From assembly GCA_964434575.1 (NCBI GenBank), contig CAYSWB010000004.1:50721-114720 (forward strand): a stretch of DNA of 64,000 bases. The letters run 5' to 3'. A model generated the notes under the pieces. That model made no database searches, was not told the DNA's origin, and was given only the letters and a program-made list of their open reading frames with translations. Shown in pieces: positions 1 to 8,286 of the stretch (positions are counted from its first letter, which is position 1; every line of letters begins with the position of its first letter). Origin of the DNA: DAORHV01 sp964434575 (GTDB taxonomy: Bacteria > Patescibacteriota > Gracilibacteria > Peribacterales > Peribacteraceae). Position numbers and translations under genes: made by a program.

Positions 1-489
1 CTTGGCCATGGGGGCCAGACAGTTGGTCGTGCAGGAAGCGTTGGAGATGACGTGCATGGTCTTGGGATCGTACGTCTCGTGGTTCACGCCGATGCAGAAT
101 GTGCCGTCGGCCTTGTCCTTGCACGGGGCGGAGATGATGACTTTCTTGGCACCGGCTTTCAGGTGGGCGGCGGCAGCCTCGCGACCGGTGAAGAAACCGG
201 TGCACTCCAGCACAACGTCCACCTTCATATCCTTGTGGGGGAGCAGGGAGGGGTCTTTCTGTGCGGTGAGCAGGATCTCTCCGTAACCGCCAATCATCAG
301 CTTGTCCTTGGTATGAGAGGCCTTTCCGTTGAAGCGGCCGTAGGTCGAGTCGAACTCGAACAAGTGCGCCAGCGTTTCGCCATCGGTGAGATCGTTGATG
401 AGAACGACCTTCATGGACGGATGCTTCTCCAGGATAATGCGAAGAGCCTGGCGTCCGATGCGGCCGAAGCCGTTAATCGCGAGATTCAT
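1..489 (-). CDS. gap: Glyceraldehyde-3-phosphate dehydrogenase, N-terminal part (runs off the window)
   Basis: Reading the minus strand from the ATG at 489 gives 163 codons with no stop before the window edge. The start MNLAINGFGRIGRQALRI is the Rossmann NAD-binding motif of GAPDH, and SNASCTTNCLAP near residue 155 carries the catalytic cysteine. The enzyme makes 1,3-bisphosphoglycerate from glyceraldehyde 3-phosphate in cytosolic glycolysis. The C-terminal half lies outside the window. Identification is by motif and is secure. Confidence 0.96.
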   Translation of the reverse strand, partial: MNLAINGFGRIGRQALRIILEKHPSMKVVLINDLTDGETLAHLFEFDSTYGRFNGKASHTKDKLMIGGYGEILLTAQKDPSLLPHKDMKVDVVLECTGFFTGREAAAAHLKAGAKKVIISAPCKDKADGTFCIGVNHETYDPKTMHVISNASCTTNCLAPMAK

Positions 490-618
490 ACGGAAATGGG
501 AAGGAAAGAATTGTCTGTGAGTGTAGCAGTTTCAGACGGCAATCCGGTCACAATCCGGTCAAGTCCGCGAGTCGTACCAGATGGAGTGGGTATTGCTGTT
601 TAGTATATTGTAGAACAT

Positions 619-647
619 TTTACTAATTTAGACAAGTACGCTAGAAT
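619..647 (+). promoter_or_regulatory. Promoter of the DUF11 surface protein gene
   Basis: TTTACT at 619-624 and TAGAAT at 642-647 are separated by 17 bp. The start codon follows 21 nt after the -10, so the leader is about 15 nt, rich in A and C and without Shine-Dalgarno. The same TTTACT-N17 arrangement recurs before the M23 peptidase at 42063. Confidence 0.6.
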
Positions 648-668
648 AGTGACATACACACAAACACC

Positions 669-2396
669 ATGCAGATGACGAAACGGAATATCCGCGCCGC
701 CGGACTGCTCGTGGGAGCATTGTTGATCGGAGTAGCGGCGACGATGTCGCCCGGCGGTTTCAAGGCCGACTTGCTCACCGGCAACCCGGATCAGAACCCG
801 CTGTTCATCGACGACGCGTACCGGACGCCGAAATACTCCGAGACGGGTGCTTGGTCCAACATCGCCAAAGGACATGCCATGCGCGAGCGAGTGGCGGCCC
901 CGGGTAAGAAGGCCAAGGCCACGTGGTCGTTTCGCAACCTTACGCCTGGCCGCTACGAAGTATGGGTGACCTGGAGCCCGGATGAAGCCGCCGCTTCCAA
1001 CGCGCGCTACACCGTTCAGGGACTGAGGAACAAAGCGGTTACCGTGGACCAGCGCAGTGCGCCGCAAGCCGCGGAAGACGCATCGAACGCCTATGCGGGT
1101 CTTGCCTGGCAATCGCTGGGAATCCATGAAGCACAGACCATGCTGACCGTGGAGCTGAGCAACGATGCCAACGGCCGTGTCTTCGCCGACGCGGTCTTGC
1201 TCGTGGCCCTGCCTCCTCCGGCAGCGGATTTGTACGCGCAGTCGGTTTCCCCCGTGGAGCTCGCGCGTCCCGGCGACAACGTCACGTTCCTGGCGGGAAT
1301 CGGTAATGCTGGAACTGAAACCGCCGCTGACACGTCGCTGACCGTCCGGCTGTCTCCGGGCCTGTTGGCGGACGCAAGGCAGCCCGAGAACCGCTGCTCC
1401 GCCAGCGCCGACCGCACGCAGGTCACCTGCCGCTCGGCCCGCCTGCAAAACGGCGAAAAGAAAGGGTACTCGATCGCCGCCGCAGTCCAGACCGACGCAG
1501 AGTGCGGCATTGCGCTGGCAGCCACGGCGACGACGGTGTCCGGTAGCCCCTACGATCCCAATGGAGAGAATAATTCGGCGTCCGCCGGCTTGAACGTGCA
1601 CTGCGGCCAGCTTTCCGACCTTTCGGTGAACCTCGTACCCGACGTTTCGGCGACGTCACCGAACGGGCGAATGGTCTTCTACGCAGTCAACGTCACCAAC
1701 AACGGGCCCGACGCGCTGCCGCGCGAAGCGAGCCTGCGCATCGAGAAGCTCGGCGACGACTCGCAGAACTTTACGCTGTTCAGCGGCGAGAGCACGCCGG
1801 GGTGCAACGGTGAAACCTGCATGGTTCCCGCGGGACTGGAGAGCGGGCAAACCGCGACCGTCTCGTTCATCGGCGTGTTTGAAGACGTACCGGACGACTG
1901 CGGCAAAAACGCCAGGACGCGCGTCTCGCTCCTGCCCGTTCCGGAGCAGGCCGGCGACCCGCGCTCGTTCAACAACGCTTCAGAGGCCTCCGTGATGGTT
2001 GAGTGCTCGCAGACCGCCGACGTTTCCGTGACGCTGGATGCCGCTGCGGAAGTGGTGAAGCGCAACGAAACAGTCACCTACGGCATCTCGGCCAAGAACG
2101 AAGGCCCGGACAACGCCAGCAACCTGCAGATTCTCGCGAAGCCCGCCCGCGACTCGTGGTTCCTGTTCGATCAAATGGACTCCCGCTGCCGTCGACTGGG
2201 TGTCAGTTCGGACGTCGTGTGCACGCTGCCGTCGTTCTCGCCCGGCGAAACCGTGAACATCGATCTCCCCGCGCAGGTGTCGGAGTGGGCGGACTGCTCG
2301 GGCGACATGCAGGCCGAAGCCGTGGCGCGCGCCACCCCGTGGGACAAAGACAACCGAGACAACAACAAAGACGACGCGAACATCCGTTGTGAGTAG
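669..2396 (+). CDS. Secreted surface protein: golvesin/XLY-like domain plus DUF11/CARDB repeats
   Basis: 575 residues. An N-terminal hydrophobic segment (about residues 10-27, LLVGALLIGVAA) suggests export. Residues about 45-175 (FIDDAYRTPKYSETGAW, then a beta-rich stretch) resemble the C-terminal sugar-binding-like domain of golvesin. Three beta-sandwich repeats of DUF11/CARDB type follow (VSPVELARPGDNVTF, VPDVSATSPNGRMVFY, LDAAAEVVKRNETVTY), each with a conserved Cys pair. No C-terminal anchor is visible. A role as cell-surface or matrix protein is inferred. It is transcribed alone; the nfo-like gene faces it tail to tail 2 bp away. Confidence 0.85.
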   Translation: MQMTKRNIRAAGLLVGALLIGVAATMSPGGFKADLLTGNPDQNPLFIDDAYRTPKYSETGAWSNIAKGHAMRERVAAPGKKAKATWSFRNLTPGRYEVWVTWSPDEAAASNARYTVQGLRNKAVTVDQRSAPQAAEDASNAYAGLAWQSLGIHEAQTMLTVELSNDANGRVFADAVLLVALPPPAADLYAQSVSPVELARPGDNVTFLAGIGNAGTETAADTSLTVRLSPGLLADARQPENRCSASADRTQVTCRSARLQNGEKKGYSIAAAVQTDAECGIALAATATTVSGSPYDPNGENNSASAGLNVHCGQLSDLSVNLVPDVSATSPNGRMVFYAVNVTNNGPDALPREASLRIEKLGDDSQNFTLFSGESTPGCNGETCMVPAGLESGQTATVSFIGVFEDVPDDCGKNARTRVSLLPVPEQAGDPRSFNNASEASVMVECSQTADVSVTLDAAAEVVKRNETVTYGISAKNEGPDNASNLQILAKPARDSWFLFDQMDSRCRRLGVSSDVVCTLPSFSPGETVNIDLPAQVSEWADCSGDMQAEAVARATPWDKDNRDNNKDDANIRCE

Positions 2397-2398
2397 GT

Positions 2399-3229
2399 CT
2401 ACTTGAGCTTCGCGTAGGTGTCGCGCATCAGGATCGTGTCCTTCTCGAGGAGAGGGGACTCGCAGACGACCGTGCCCTGGATCTTGCGGCGTTTGAGCAC
2501 GGCGAGGAAGTCCTGCCAGCGCGCGTCGCTTTCTTTCAGCGGCAGATGGTGCTTCTCTCCTTTCGGCCCATACGCGATTCCCGAGAAATGCATGTGAACA
2601 TGCTTCAGGGCGTCTTTGCCCAGGTATGTTTGGTAGGCGTCGAACATCTCGTTCCATTCTTTGGCCGTGTTGATGGCCCCGTTGGTGCGGGCGTGCATGT
2701 GCGCCGGGTCCAGCACCGGGTAGATACCGAACTCCTTGCTGACCTTCAGCACCTCTTCCAGCGTGCCGTATTGGGTGGGCTTGCCCATCGTCTCGTAGCC
2801 CAAGTTCACGTCAGGAAAGAAGCGCTTCTTCTGTTTCATGATGTCCTCGGTCGCACGGCGGACGTTGTCGTGGGCCTTCTTCGGGTCGCCGCCGAGATAG
2901 AACGCGGCGTGGACGCACACGGACTTTGCCCCTGCGAGTTGCGCCATGGCGAGCGCGTCCAAAATACGGCGCTTGCTGGCCGCCATCTTTTCGGGCTCGG
3001 ACGTGTTCAGATTGATGAAATACGGCGCATGGACGGTCAGGTACATGCCCAGCTCCTCCGCCGTCTCCCGGATCAGCGCCATGCGCTCGGGGTTCACCGG
3101 CACGCGCTGCACCCATTCCATTTCCATCGCGGTGATGCCGAGTTTTTTGCTGGCGTGCTTCAATCCTTCCACCGTGCCGCCGGGCTTGGGGGTGGACAGC
3201 GGAACTCCGGCGACGGCGAAATGCAGCAT
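2399..3229 (-). CDS. Nfo-like AP endonuclease / xylose-isomerase-like TIM barrel
   Basis: 276 residues, the usual length of deoxyribonuclease IV. Motifs fit the AP endonuclease 2 family: VHAPYFINLNTSEPEKMAAS, VCVHAAFYLGG, GYETMGKPTQYGTLEEV, LDPAHMHART and HVHMHFSG supply the His, Glu and Asp ligands of the zinc cluster. The expected role is base-excision repair at abasic sites. Two ATGs compete: 3238 and 3229. The upstream one overlaps the -10 TACAAT (minus strand, 3242-3237), so the ATG at 3229, 7 nt after that element, is preferred. A related sugar isomerase of the same fold is possible but less likely. Confidence 0.82.
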   Translation of the reverse strand: MLHFAVAGVPLSTPKPGGTVEGLKHASKKLGITAMEMEWVQRVPVNPERMALIRETAEELGMYLTVHAPYFINLNTSEPEKMAASKRRILDALAMAQLAGAKSVCVHAAFYLGGDPKKAHDNVRRATEDIMKQKKRFFPDVNLGYETMGKPTQYGTLEEVLKVSKEFGIYPVLDPAHMHARTNGAINTAKEWNEMFDAYQTYLGKDALKHVHMHFSGIAYGPKGEKHHLPLKESDARWQDFLAVLKRRKIQGTVVCESPLLEKDTILMRDTYAKLK

Positions 3230-3236
3230 GGTGCGC

Positions 3237-3253
3237 ATTGTAGATGCTAGAAT
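3237..3253. promoter_or_regulatory. Divergent leaderless promoters of the nfo-like gene and cca
   Basis: On the minus strand TACAAT (3242-3237) ends 7 nt before the ATG at 3229. On the plus strand TGCTAGAAT is an extended -10 whose TAGAAT (3248-3253) ends 6 nt before the GTG at 3260. The -10 elements are only 5 bp apart, so polymerases bound in the two directions would exclude each other. Confidence 0.65.
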
Positions 3254-3259
3254 CGGCGT

Positions 3260-4612
3260 GTGCCAATCGCCCGCGACATCATCGACCGGACCATCGCGTC
3301 CACGTTGGGCGAGGCCGGTTACGAAGTCGTGGTCATGCTGACGGACGCGGGGCACGAAGCATGGTGGGTGGGCGGCGGCGTCCGCGACATGCTGCTGGGC
3401 AAGCTGCCGAACGACATCGATATCGCCACCTCCGCAATGCCGGCCGACGTCGTGAAGCTGTTTCCCAAATCCGATGATTCGGCTTCCGCGCTCGGGGCGG
3501 TGGTGGTGAGCCACAAAGGCATGCGCTTCGAAATCACCACGTTCCGCCAGGACGACGCGGCTTCGGACGGCCGCCACCCGGAATCGGTGAAATTCGGCAC
3601 CCGGCAGGAGGATTCCGTGCGCCGCGACCTGACCGTGAACGCGGTGTACTGGCACCCGGTGACGGTGGAACTGTTCGATCCCCACGGCGGCGAGATGGAC
3701 GTGAAAGAACTGCTGATCAAATTCATCGGTGACGCCGAGCAGCGCATCCGCCACGACGCGCTGCGCTCCTTGCGCGCGATCCGGTTCCGCGCGTTGCTCA
3801 ACGGGCAATACCATCCCGCGACGTTCAAGGCCCTGCAGAAGACCGCCGAGCTGACGAAAGGCCTTTCCGGAGGACGGCAGCTGGCCGAGTTCGAGAAGAT
3901 GCTGATGGGCCCCAACGCCGACCGGGCGCTGGAGGACTTGTGGGAAACCGGCGTGCTCGAGCGCATCCTGCCCGAACTGCATGCCTGCAAAGGCGTCCCG
4001 CAGCCCATCGAATACCACAAGGAAGGCGATGTCTGGGCGCACACGCGCCAGCTGGCGCGCAGCTTCACGGATGACCACGGCGCCGACGTGCGCATCGCGG
4101 GAGTGTTCCACGACTGCGGCAAAGTGCAGACGTTTTCCGTGAAAGAGCGCATCCGGTTCGATCATCACGCGCAAGTATCAGCCGACATCACGAAAGGCGT
4201 GCTGGACCGCATGCAGATGCCGTCCGTGCGGCGCGATAAGATCTGCTGGCTGATCCGGCACCACATGATGATGGGCACGTTCTTCGAGATCGACATGAAG
4301 CGCAAGTCGCACTGGTACCACCATCCGTGGTTCTCGGAACTCCTGCAGCTGTTTTGGCTGGATATCGCGGGAACGACCCCGTCGGATTTCCGCATGTACG
4401 ACAAGATCGTCGACGATTACAACGCCTTCTTGGACAGCCACCCGCGTCCGCAGAAGCCGCTGCTATCCGGCGACGAAGTCATGGCCCTGCTCGGCATCGG
4501 GCCCGGCGAACAAGTTGGAAAAGTCCTGAAGGAACTCCACGAGGAGCAGATGGCCAAGCGCATCACCAAAAAAGCCGAAGCCAGGGAATTCCTGCTCAAG
4601 CGCAAGTCATGA
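3260..4612 (+). CDS. cca: CCA-adding enzyme / poly(A) polymerase family nucleotidyltransferase
   Basis: 450 residues from a GTG start chosen because TAGAAT ends 6 nt upstream. The N-terminal class II nucleotidyltransferase head has VGGGVRDMLLG and NDIDIAT, with both metal-binding aspartates. The tRNA-binding region RHDALRSLRAIRFRALLNG follows, and a C-terminal HD domain carries FHDCGK. The enzyme adds or repairs the 3' CCA of tRNAs; the three tRNA genes in this window already encode CCA, so here it would mainly repair. The stop overlaps the next start (ATGA), so the hydrolase gene is translationally coupled. Confidence 0.93.
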   Translation: MPIARDIIDRTIASTLGEAGYEVVVMLTDAGHEAWWVGGGVRDMLLGKLPNDIDIATSAMPADVVKLFPKSDDSASALGAVVVSHKGMRFEITTFRQDDAASDGRHPESVKFGTRQEDSVRRDLTVNAVYWHPVTVELFDPHGGEMDVKELLIKFIGDAEQRIRHDALRSLRAIRFRALLNGQYHPATFKALQKTAELTKGLSGGRQLAEFEKMLMGPNADRALEDLWETGVLERILPELHACKGVPQPIEYHKEGDVWAHTRQLARSFTDDHGADVRIAGVFHDCGKVQTFSVKERIRFDHHAQVSADITKGVLDRMQMPSVRRDKICWLIRHHMMMGTFFEIDMKRKSHWYHHPWFSELLQLFWLDIAGTTPSDFRMYDKIVDDYNAFLDSHPRPQKPLLSGDEVMALLGIGPGEQVGKVLKELHEEQMAKRITKKAEAREFLLKRKS

Positions 4613-5154
4613 AGCGGGCGTTCATCATCCACGGCTGGAATTCCGCGCCGCTCGACGGCTGGAAACCGTGGCTGAACAACGAGCTCAACACGCGCGGCTA
4701 TACCGTGCGCACGCCGCACTTGCCGAATACACGCCATCCCGACAGGTACCGCTGGGTGGAGGAGCTCACGAAGGTCATCGGTACGCCGGATGCTGCGTGC
4801 GACTTGATCGGCCACAGCCTCGGCTGCACGGCCATCCTGCGGTACGTCGAATCGCTTGCTCCGGGGCAACGCGTGGGCAAACTCGTTTTGGTGGCCGGAT
4901 TCGCCGAGGACTTGGGGATAGAGGACGTTGCGAACTTCGTGGACGAGCCGTTCGATTTCGAAAAGATCAAAGCGGCGGCGCGAAACATCATCAGCATCCG
5001 CTCCGATGCCGACCCGTATATCTCCCAGCAGCAGTTCGACCGGCTCGAGAAAGCGCTGGGCGCCAAGAAGGTACTGGTGAAGGGCGGCAAACACTTCAGT
5101 TCATCCGAGGGCTGCTACCAGTTGTCCGAGGCCCTTGAAGCGATCATTCGTTAG
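4609..5154 (+). CDS. RBBP9/YdeN-type alpha/beta hydrolase
   Basis: 181 residues starting at the ATG that overlaps the cca stop. It opens with AFIIHGWNS (oxyanion region), has the nucleophile elbow GHSLGC, and ends with a GKHFSSSEG histidine segment, so the Ser-Asp-His triad looks complete. Proteins of this small family (DUF1234/RBBP9-like) are serine esterases with poorly known substrates. It is read in one unit with cca. Its stop overlaps the stop of the convergent gene at 5151 by 4 bp. Confidence 0.85.
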   Translation: MKRAFIIHGWNSAPLDGWKPWLNNELNTRGYTVRTPHLPNTRHPDRYRWVEELTKVIGTPDAACDLIGHSLGCTAILRYVESLAPGQRVGKLVLVAGFAEDLGIEDVANFVDEPFDFEKIKAAARNIISIRSDADPYISQQQFDRLEKALGAKKVLVKGGKHFSSSEGCYQLSEALEAIIR

Positions 5155-5537
5155 TCCTGCTTCGCGTCCTCCGCCGACTCTGCGATGCGCGCTTGCAGAA
5201 CCGCGCGAACCGTCATGATGTAGACCAGAGGCACCCGATTGTCATCGCTATTCATGCAATCGTACGCCACGGCCCGGCTCATCAAGCGCGGATCATCGAG
5301 ATACGCCCGATCGCTTTGCTTTTCAGCGTTAACAAGCGCACGAGCAGCCTCAAACTCCAGTGCCATCATTTTCAAAAAGCTGCAGCCCCTACGGGACGTT
5401 CGCAAGAGTGCGTCGACGCGATCGGCCGCCTGCTGATCAATGTCCCGAAGCATCGAAGTCGGATCCTCGCACTGCATGACTGCCTCTGCAGTAGGTTGCC
5501 AGGTAGCCGGCAATTCGTGAGTTGCTGCTTCCTTCAT
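5151..5537 (-). CDS. Uncharacterised 128-residue protein
   Basis: I do not recognise the family. The sequence is soluble and mostly helical (LRDIDQQAADRVDALLRTS, then FEAARALVNAEKQS). The start at 5537 (MKEAATHELP) is chosen because a near-perfect promoter ends 7 nt upstream; a longer reading to 5567 would include the promoter itself. The flank is AT-rich compared with neighbours, as also seen at 58439, which fits recently acquired DNA or a strong promoter. It runs convergent to the hydrolase gene. Confidence 0.7.
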   Translation of the reverse strand: MKEAATHELPATWQPTAEAVMQCEDPTSMLRDIDQQAADRVDALLRTSRRGCSFLKMMALEFEAARALVNAEKQSDRAYLDDPRLMSRAVAYDCMNSDDNRVPLVYIMTVRAVLQARIAESAEDAKQD

Positions 5538-5544
5538 GGAAGAA

Positions 5545-5572
5545 ATTTTAAGATTTTGCAAACCCATGTCAA
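5545..5572 (-). promoter_or_regulatory. Consensus promoter, leaderless type
   Basis: On the minus strand TTGACA (5572-5567), 16 bp spacer, TAAAAT (5550-5545), then 7 nt to the ATG. The architecture is almost identical to the promoter at 58439-58466 (TTGACA-N16-TAAAAT-6 nt-ATG). Confidence 0.75.
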
Positions 5573-5649
5573 TTGTTTGGAAATGACAATTCAGCAGGTG
5601 GACATGACTCGAAGAAACAGCTTGTCAAAGAAACGCTACAAGGAGGAGA

Positions 5650-6375
5650 ATGACCCTTATGCCGGGAACGCTTCGCAAGATCGGCATGGTCGCCGCCAAC
5701 ATGCTGCGCCGTGAGCCGTCGGCCGTGGCGGGATCGTGGGACAGGGCGGAGGTGTTTTCGAAGATCCCGCGCGGAATCGGCACGATCATCGACATCGGGG
5801 CGCACGCCGGCGAGTTCGCCGCGGCCGCGGCAAAGCAGTTTCCGGACGCCATCATCCTCGGTTTCGAGCCGCTGCGCGCCTGCCAGAAGGCCTGGCACGC
5901 CAATACCGCCGGCATCCGCCATCGCGAATACTACGCCTGCGCGCTGGGAGCGGAAAACGGCGTGGCCGTTATCCACCGCAACGCGTTCACGCCCGCGTCT
6001 TCCATGCTGCACGGCGAACCGCTTCTGACGAGAGCGTTCCCGTACACGTTTCATTCCAAGGACGAAAAGATCCGCATCCGCAAGCTCGACGACGTGCTCT
6101 ACGGACGCCATTTGCCGGGCAAGATCCTGCTGAAAATCGACGTGCAGGGCTACGAAGACCGCGTGCTGAAAGGCGCAATGGAAACGCTGAAGTCCGTGGA
6201 CGCGGTGCTCATCGAGCTGACGGCGAAGCGCCTCTACAAGGAACAAGCCATGGAGGGGGACGTTCGCACGATGTTGGAGCACGCGGGCTTCCGTTTCGCC
6301 GGACACTGCGGCGACATTCGGCACCTGCTCACCGGCGACACGGTGCAGCGCGACGCGTTGTTCATCCGGTCCTGA
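5650..6375 (+). CDS. FkbM-family SAM-dependent methyltransferase
   Basis: 241 residues. Motif I IIDIGAHAGEFAAAAA is the SAM-binding loop, LGFEPL is the acidic end of strand 2, and LLKIDVQGYEDRVLKGA is the signature block of FkbM methyltransferases; VDAVLIEL follows. Such enzymes usually O-methylate sugars of surface glycans. The ATG at 5650 sits 3 nt after AAGGAGG, an unusually close Shine-Dalgarno; the ATG at 5659 has a more normal distance of 12 nt. The gene heads an envelope-sugar cluster. Confidence 0.87.
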   Translation: MTLMPGTLRKIGMVAANMLRREPSAVAGSWDRAEVFSKIPRGIGTIIDIGAHAGEFAAAAAKQFPDAIILGFEPLRACQKAWHANTAGIRHREYYACALGAENGVAVIHRNAFTPASSMLHGEPLLTRAFPYTFHSKDEKIRIRKLDDVLYGRHLPGKILLKIDVQGYEDRVLKGAMETLKSVDAVLIELTAKRLYKEQAMEGDVRTMLEHAGFRFAGHCGDIRHLLTGDTVQRDALFIRS

Positions 6376-6379
6376 CTGG

Positions 6380-6385
6380 TACAAT
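6380..6385 (+). promoter_or_regulatory. -10 element TACAAT of the epimerase gene
   Basis: TGGTACAAT is an extended -10; TACAAT ends 7 nt before the GTG at 6393. It lies in the 17-nt gap after the FkbM stop and predicts a leaderless mRNA. Confidence 0.55.
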
Positions 6386-6392
6386 CCGTTCC

Positions 6393-7448
6393 GTGCGCCG
6401 ACGTGCCCTCATCACCGGTAGCAGCGGGCTGATCGGTTCGAGCATGGTGCTTTTTTTGCAGGAACTGGGATGGGAAACGGTCGGGGTGGACAACAACATG
6501 CGCTCCGAGTTCTTCGGCAAGGACGGCGACACCGACGCGACCCTGCGCCGCCTGCAGGATGCGGCACCGGACTTCCGCCACACCGATATCGACGTGCGCG
6601 ACCGCAAGGCCATGGACCAGATCGTGGAAGTGGTGCGCCCTTCGCTGATCGTGCACGCCGCCGCGCAACCCTCGCACGACCTGGCCCGCGACATGCCTCT
6701 GGTGGATTTCGACATCAATGCCGTCGGCACCATCAACCTGCTGGAGGCGGCGCGCAAGTACTGCCCCGCGTCGCCGTTCGTGTACTTGAGCACCAACAAG
6801 GTCTACGGCGACGCCCCGAACCGCGTTCCGCTGAAGGAATTCCCGCTGCGGTACGACTACGCCGCTCCCGGCATGCAGGGCATCGACGAAACCTGCCCGG
6901 TCGACAACGTGCATCACACGCTCATGGGCGCTTCCAAGCTGGCCGCGGACATCCTGGTGCAGGAATACGGGCGCAATTACGCCATGCCCACGGTGTGTTT
7001 CCGTTGCGGCTGCCTTACCGGTTCGGCGCAAGCCGGAGCGGAACAGCACGGCTTCTTGGCGTACATGGCCCGCGCCACGGCGGAAGGAAGGACGTACCGC
7101 GTGTTCGGATACGGCGGAAAGCAGGTCCGCGACAACCTGCATGCCAAAGACGTATGCGCCGCCGCGTACGCGTTCTTTTGCAACCCCAAGCAGGCGGCTG
7201 TCTACAACTTAGGCGGCGGGCGCGCCAACAGCGTGTCGGTCCTGGAAGCGCTGGAGCGTTTCGCGCTGCTGCACGACCGCGAGCCCCGCACGGAACTCCT
7301 GGAGAAGCACCGGGTCGGTGATCACCTGTGCTACATCACCGACACGAGGAAGTTCCGCGGCGATTATCCGGAGTGGAAGCCGCAAATGGGGCTGGACGCC
7401 ATCTTCGAAGAATTCGCACGCACCGCAGCCGTCGCCAAGCCATGCTGA
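6393..7448 (+). CDS. CDP-paratose 2-epimerase-like SDR (NAD-dependent sugar epimerase)
   Basis: 351 residues from GTG. ITGSSGLIGSSMVLFLQ is the glycine-rich NAD site, VGVDNNMRSEFFG binds the adenosine, and HAAAQPSHDLARDMP is a hallmark of the CDP-paratose/tyvelose epimerase branch. YLSTNKVYGD and MGASKLAADILVQEYG follow; the residue four before the catalytic Lys is Met, not the Tyr of a classical YxxxK motif. CFRCGCLTG and GKQVRDNLHAKDV also match this branch. It should make a nucleotide-activated deoxysugar for surface glycans. Its 3' end overlaps the next start by 7 bp. Confidence 0.85.
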   Translation: MRRRALITGSSGLIGSSMVLFLQELGWETVGVDNNMRSEFFGKDGDTDATLRRLQDAAPDFRHTDIDVRDRKAMDQIVEVVRPSLIVHAAAQPSHDLARDMPLVDFDINAVGTINLLEAARKYCPASPFVYLSTNKVYGDAPNRVPLKEFPLRYDYAAPGMQGIDETCPVDNVHHTLMGASKLAADILVQEYGRNYAMPTVCFRCGCLTGSAQAGAEQHGFLAYMARATAEGRTYRVFGYGGKQVRDNLHAKDVCAAAYAFFCNPKQAAVYNLGGGRANSVSVLEALERFALLHDREPRTELLEKHRVGDHLCYITDTRKFRGDYPEWKPQMGLDAIFEEFARTAAVAKPC

Positions 7449-8286
7449 GGATCGCCCACATCGTCAAACCGATGGCCGCGAAACCGGGCAGCGAGCATGC
7501 CGTCGCGCAGCCGATCACATTCGAAAGCATGCGCCGCGCCAAGTCGCTGGCGGGGGAGGGGATCGCCGTCGAATTCTGGCCACGGCCTTTCCGGGCGAGT
7601 TGCACGCCATCCCCGGAGACTTCCTCCACACCAAGCCGCTGGACCGCTCGGCCGGGGATCTTCGGCCGTTCCGCATTCCGCGTCCGCTGCCCGTTTTGCG
7701 TGACGTGCTCGATAGGTTGTATCGCTCTTCCGACGCCGAGTGGTTCATCTACACCAACGTGGATATCGCGTTGCAGCCGCATTTCTATGCGTCGGTGAAG
7801 CGGTTCATCGATTCCGGGTACGACGCCTTCACCATCAACCGCCGCACCGTCACGACCGCATACGACGGTCCCGCGGATCTGCCCGGGCTCTATGCCGAGA
7901 AGGGGAGTCCTCATCCGGGTTACGACTGCTTCGTGTTTCGCCGCGACGCGTACCCGGCGTACGTGCTGGGCGACGTGCTGCTCGGTTGCGGGCATGTGGA
8001 CACTCCGCTTGTCTGCTCCATGATCGCCAACGCGAAGAAGTTCAAGGATTTCACCGATGAGCACCTGACGTTCCATTTGGGCGATAGCCGGACGTGGTGG
8101 AGCTGGAAATTCCGCGACTACCTGCTGTTCAACGACCGGGAGGCGGCGCGTGCGTTGCTCGAAGCGGCGCGACGCGGCGGATTTTTGGGTCGCATCCGTC
8201 CGCATGTACGCGTCCTGCTTCACATACCGCTGCTGAAAAACTCGATACTGGTCCGGGAATGGAAACGCCTCTTTCGGCACGCATGA
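7442..8286 (+). CDS. Glycosyltransferase-like protein, frameshifted near codon 45
   Basis: The protein begins MLRIAHIVKPMAAKPGS at 7442, inside the end of the epimerase gene, and continues in frame to GEGIAVEF near 7578. The logical continuation ILATAFPGELHAIPGDF is one frame away. Adding one A in GTCGAATTCTGG near 7575 restores a single reading frame of about 281 residues. The rest contains DAEWFIYTNVDIALQPHF, a DxD-like patch seen in GT-A-type sugar transferases, and WWSWKFRDYLLFNDREAA. The context supports glycan work; the exact activity is unknown. Either a sequencing indel or a real disruption explains the frameshift. Confidence 0.7.

Noticed and set aside
4609..4612. TGA recoded as glycine, as in Gracilibacteria/Absconditabacteria
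   Set aside because: TGA ends many frames exactly where the next ATG starts, and no family alignment needs TGA to be read through.
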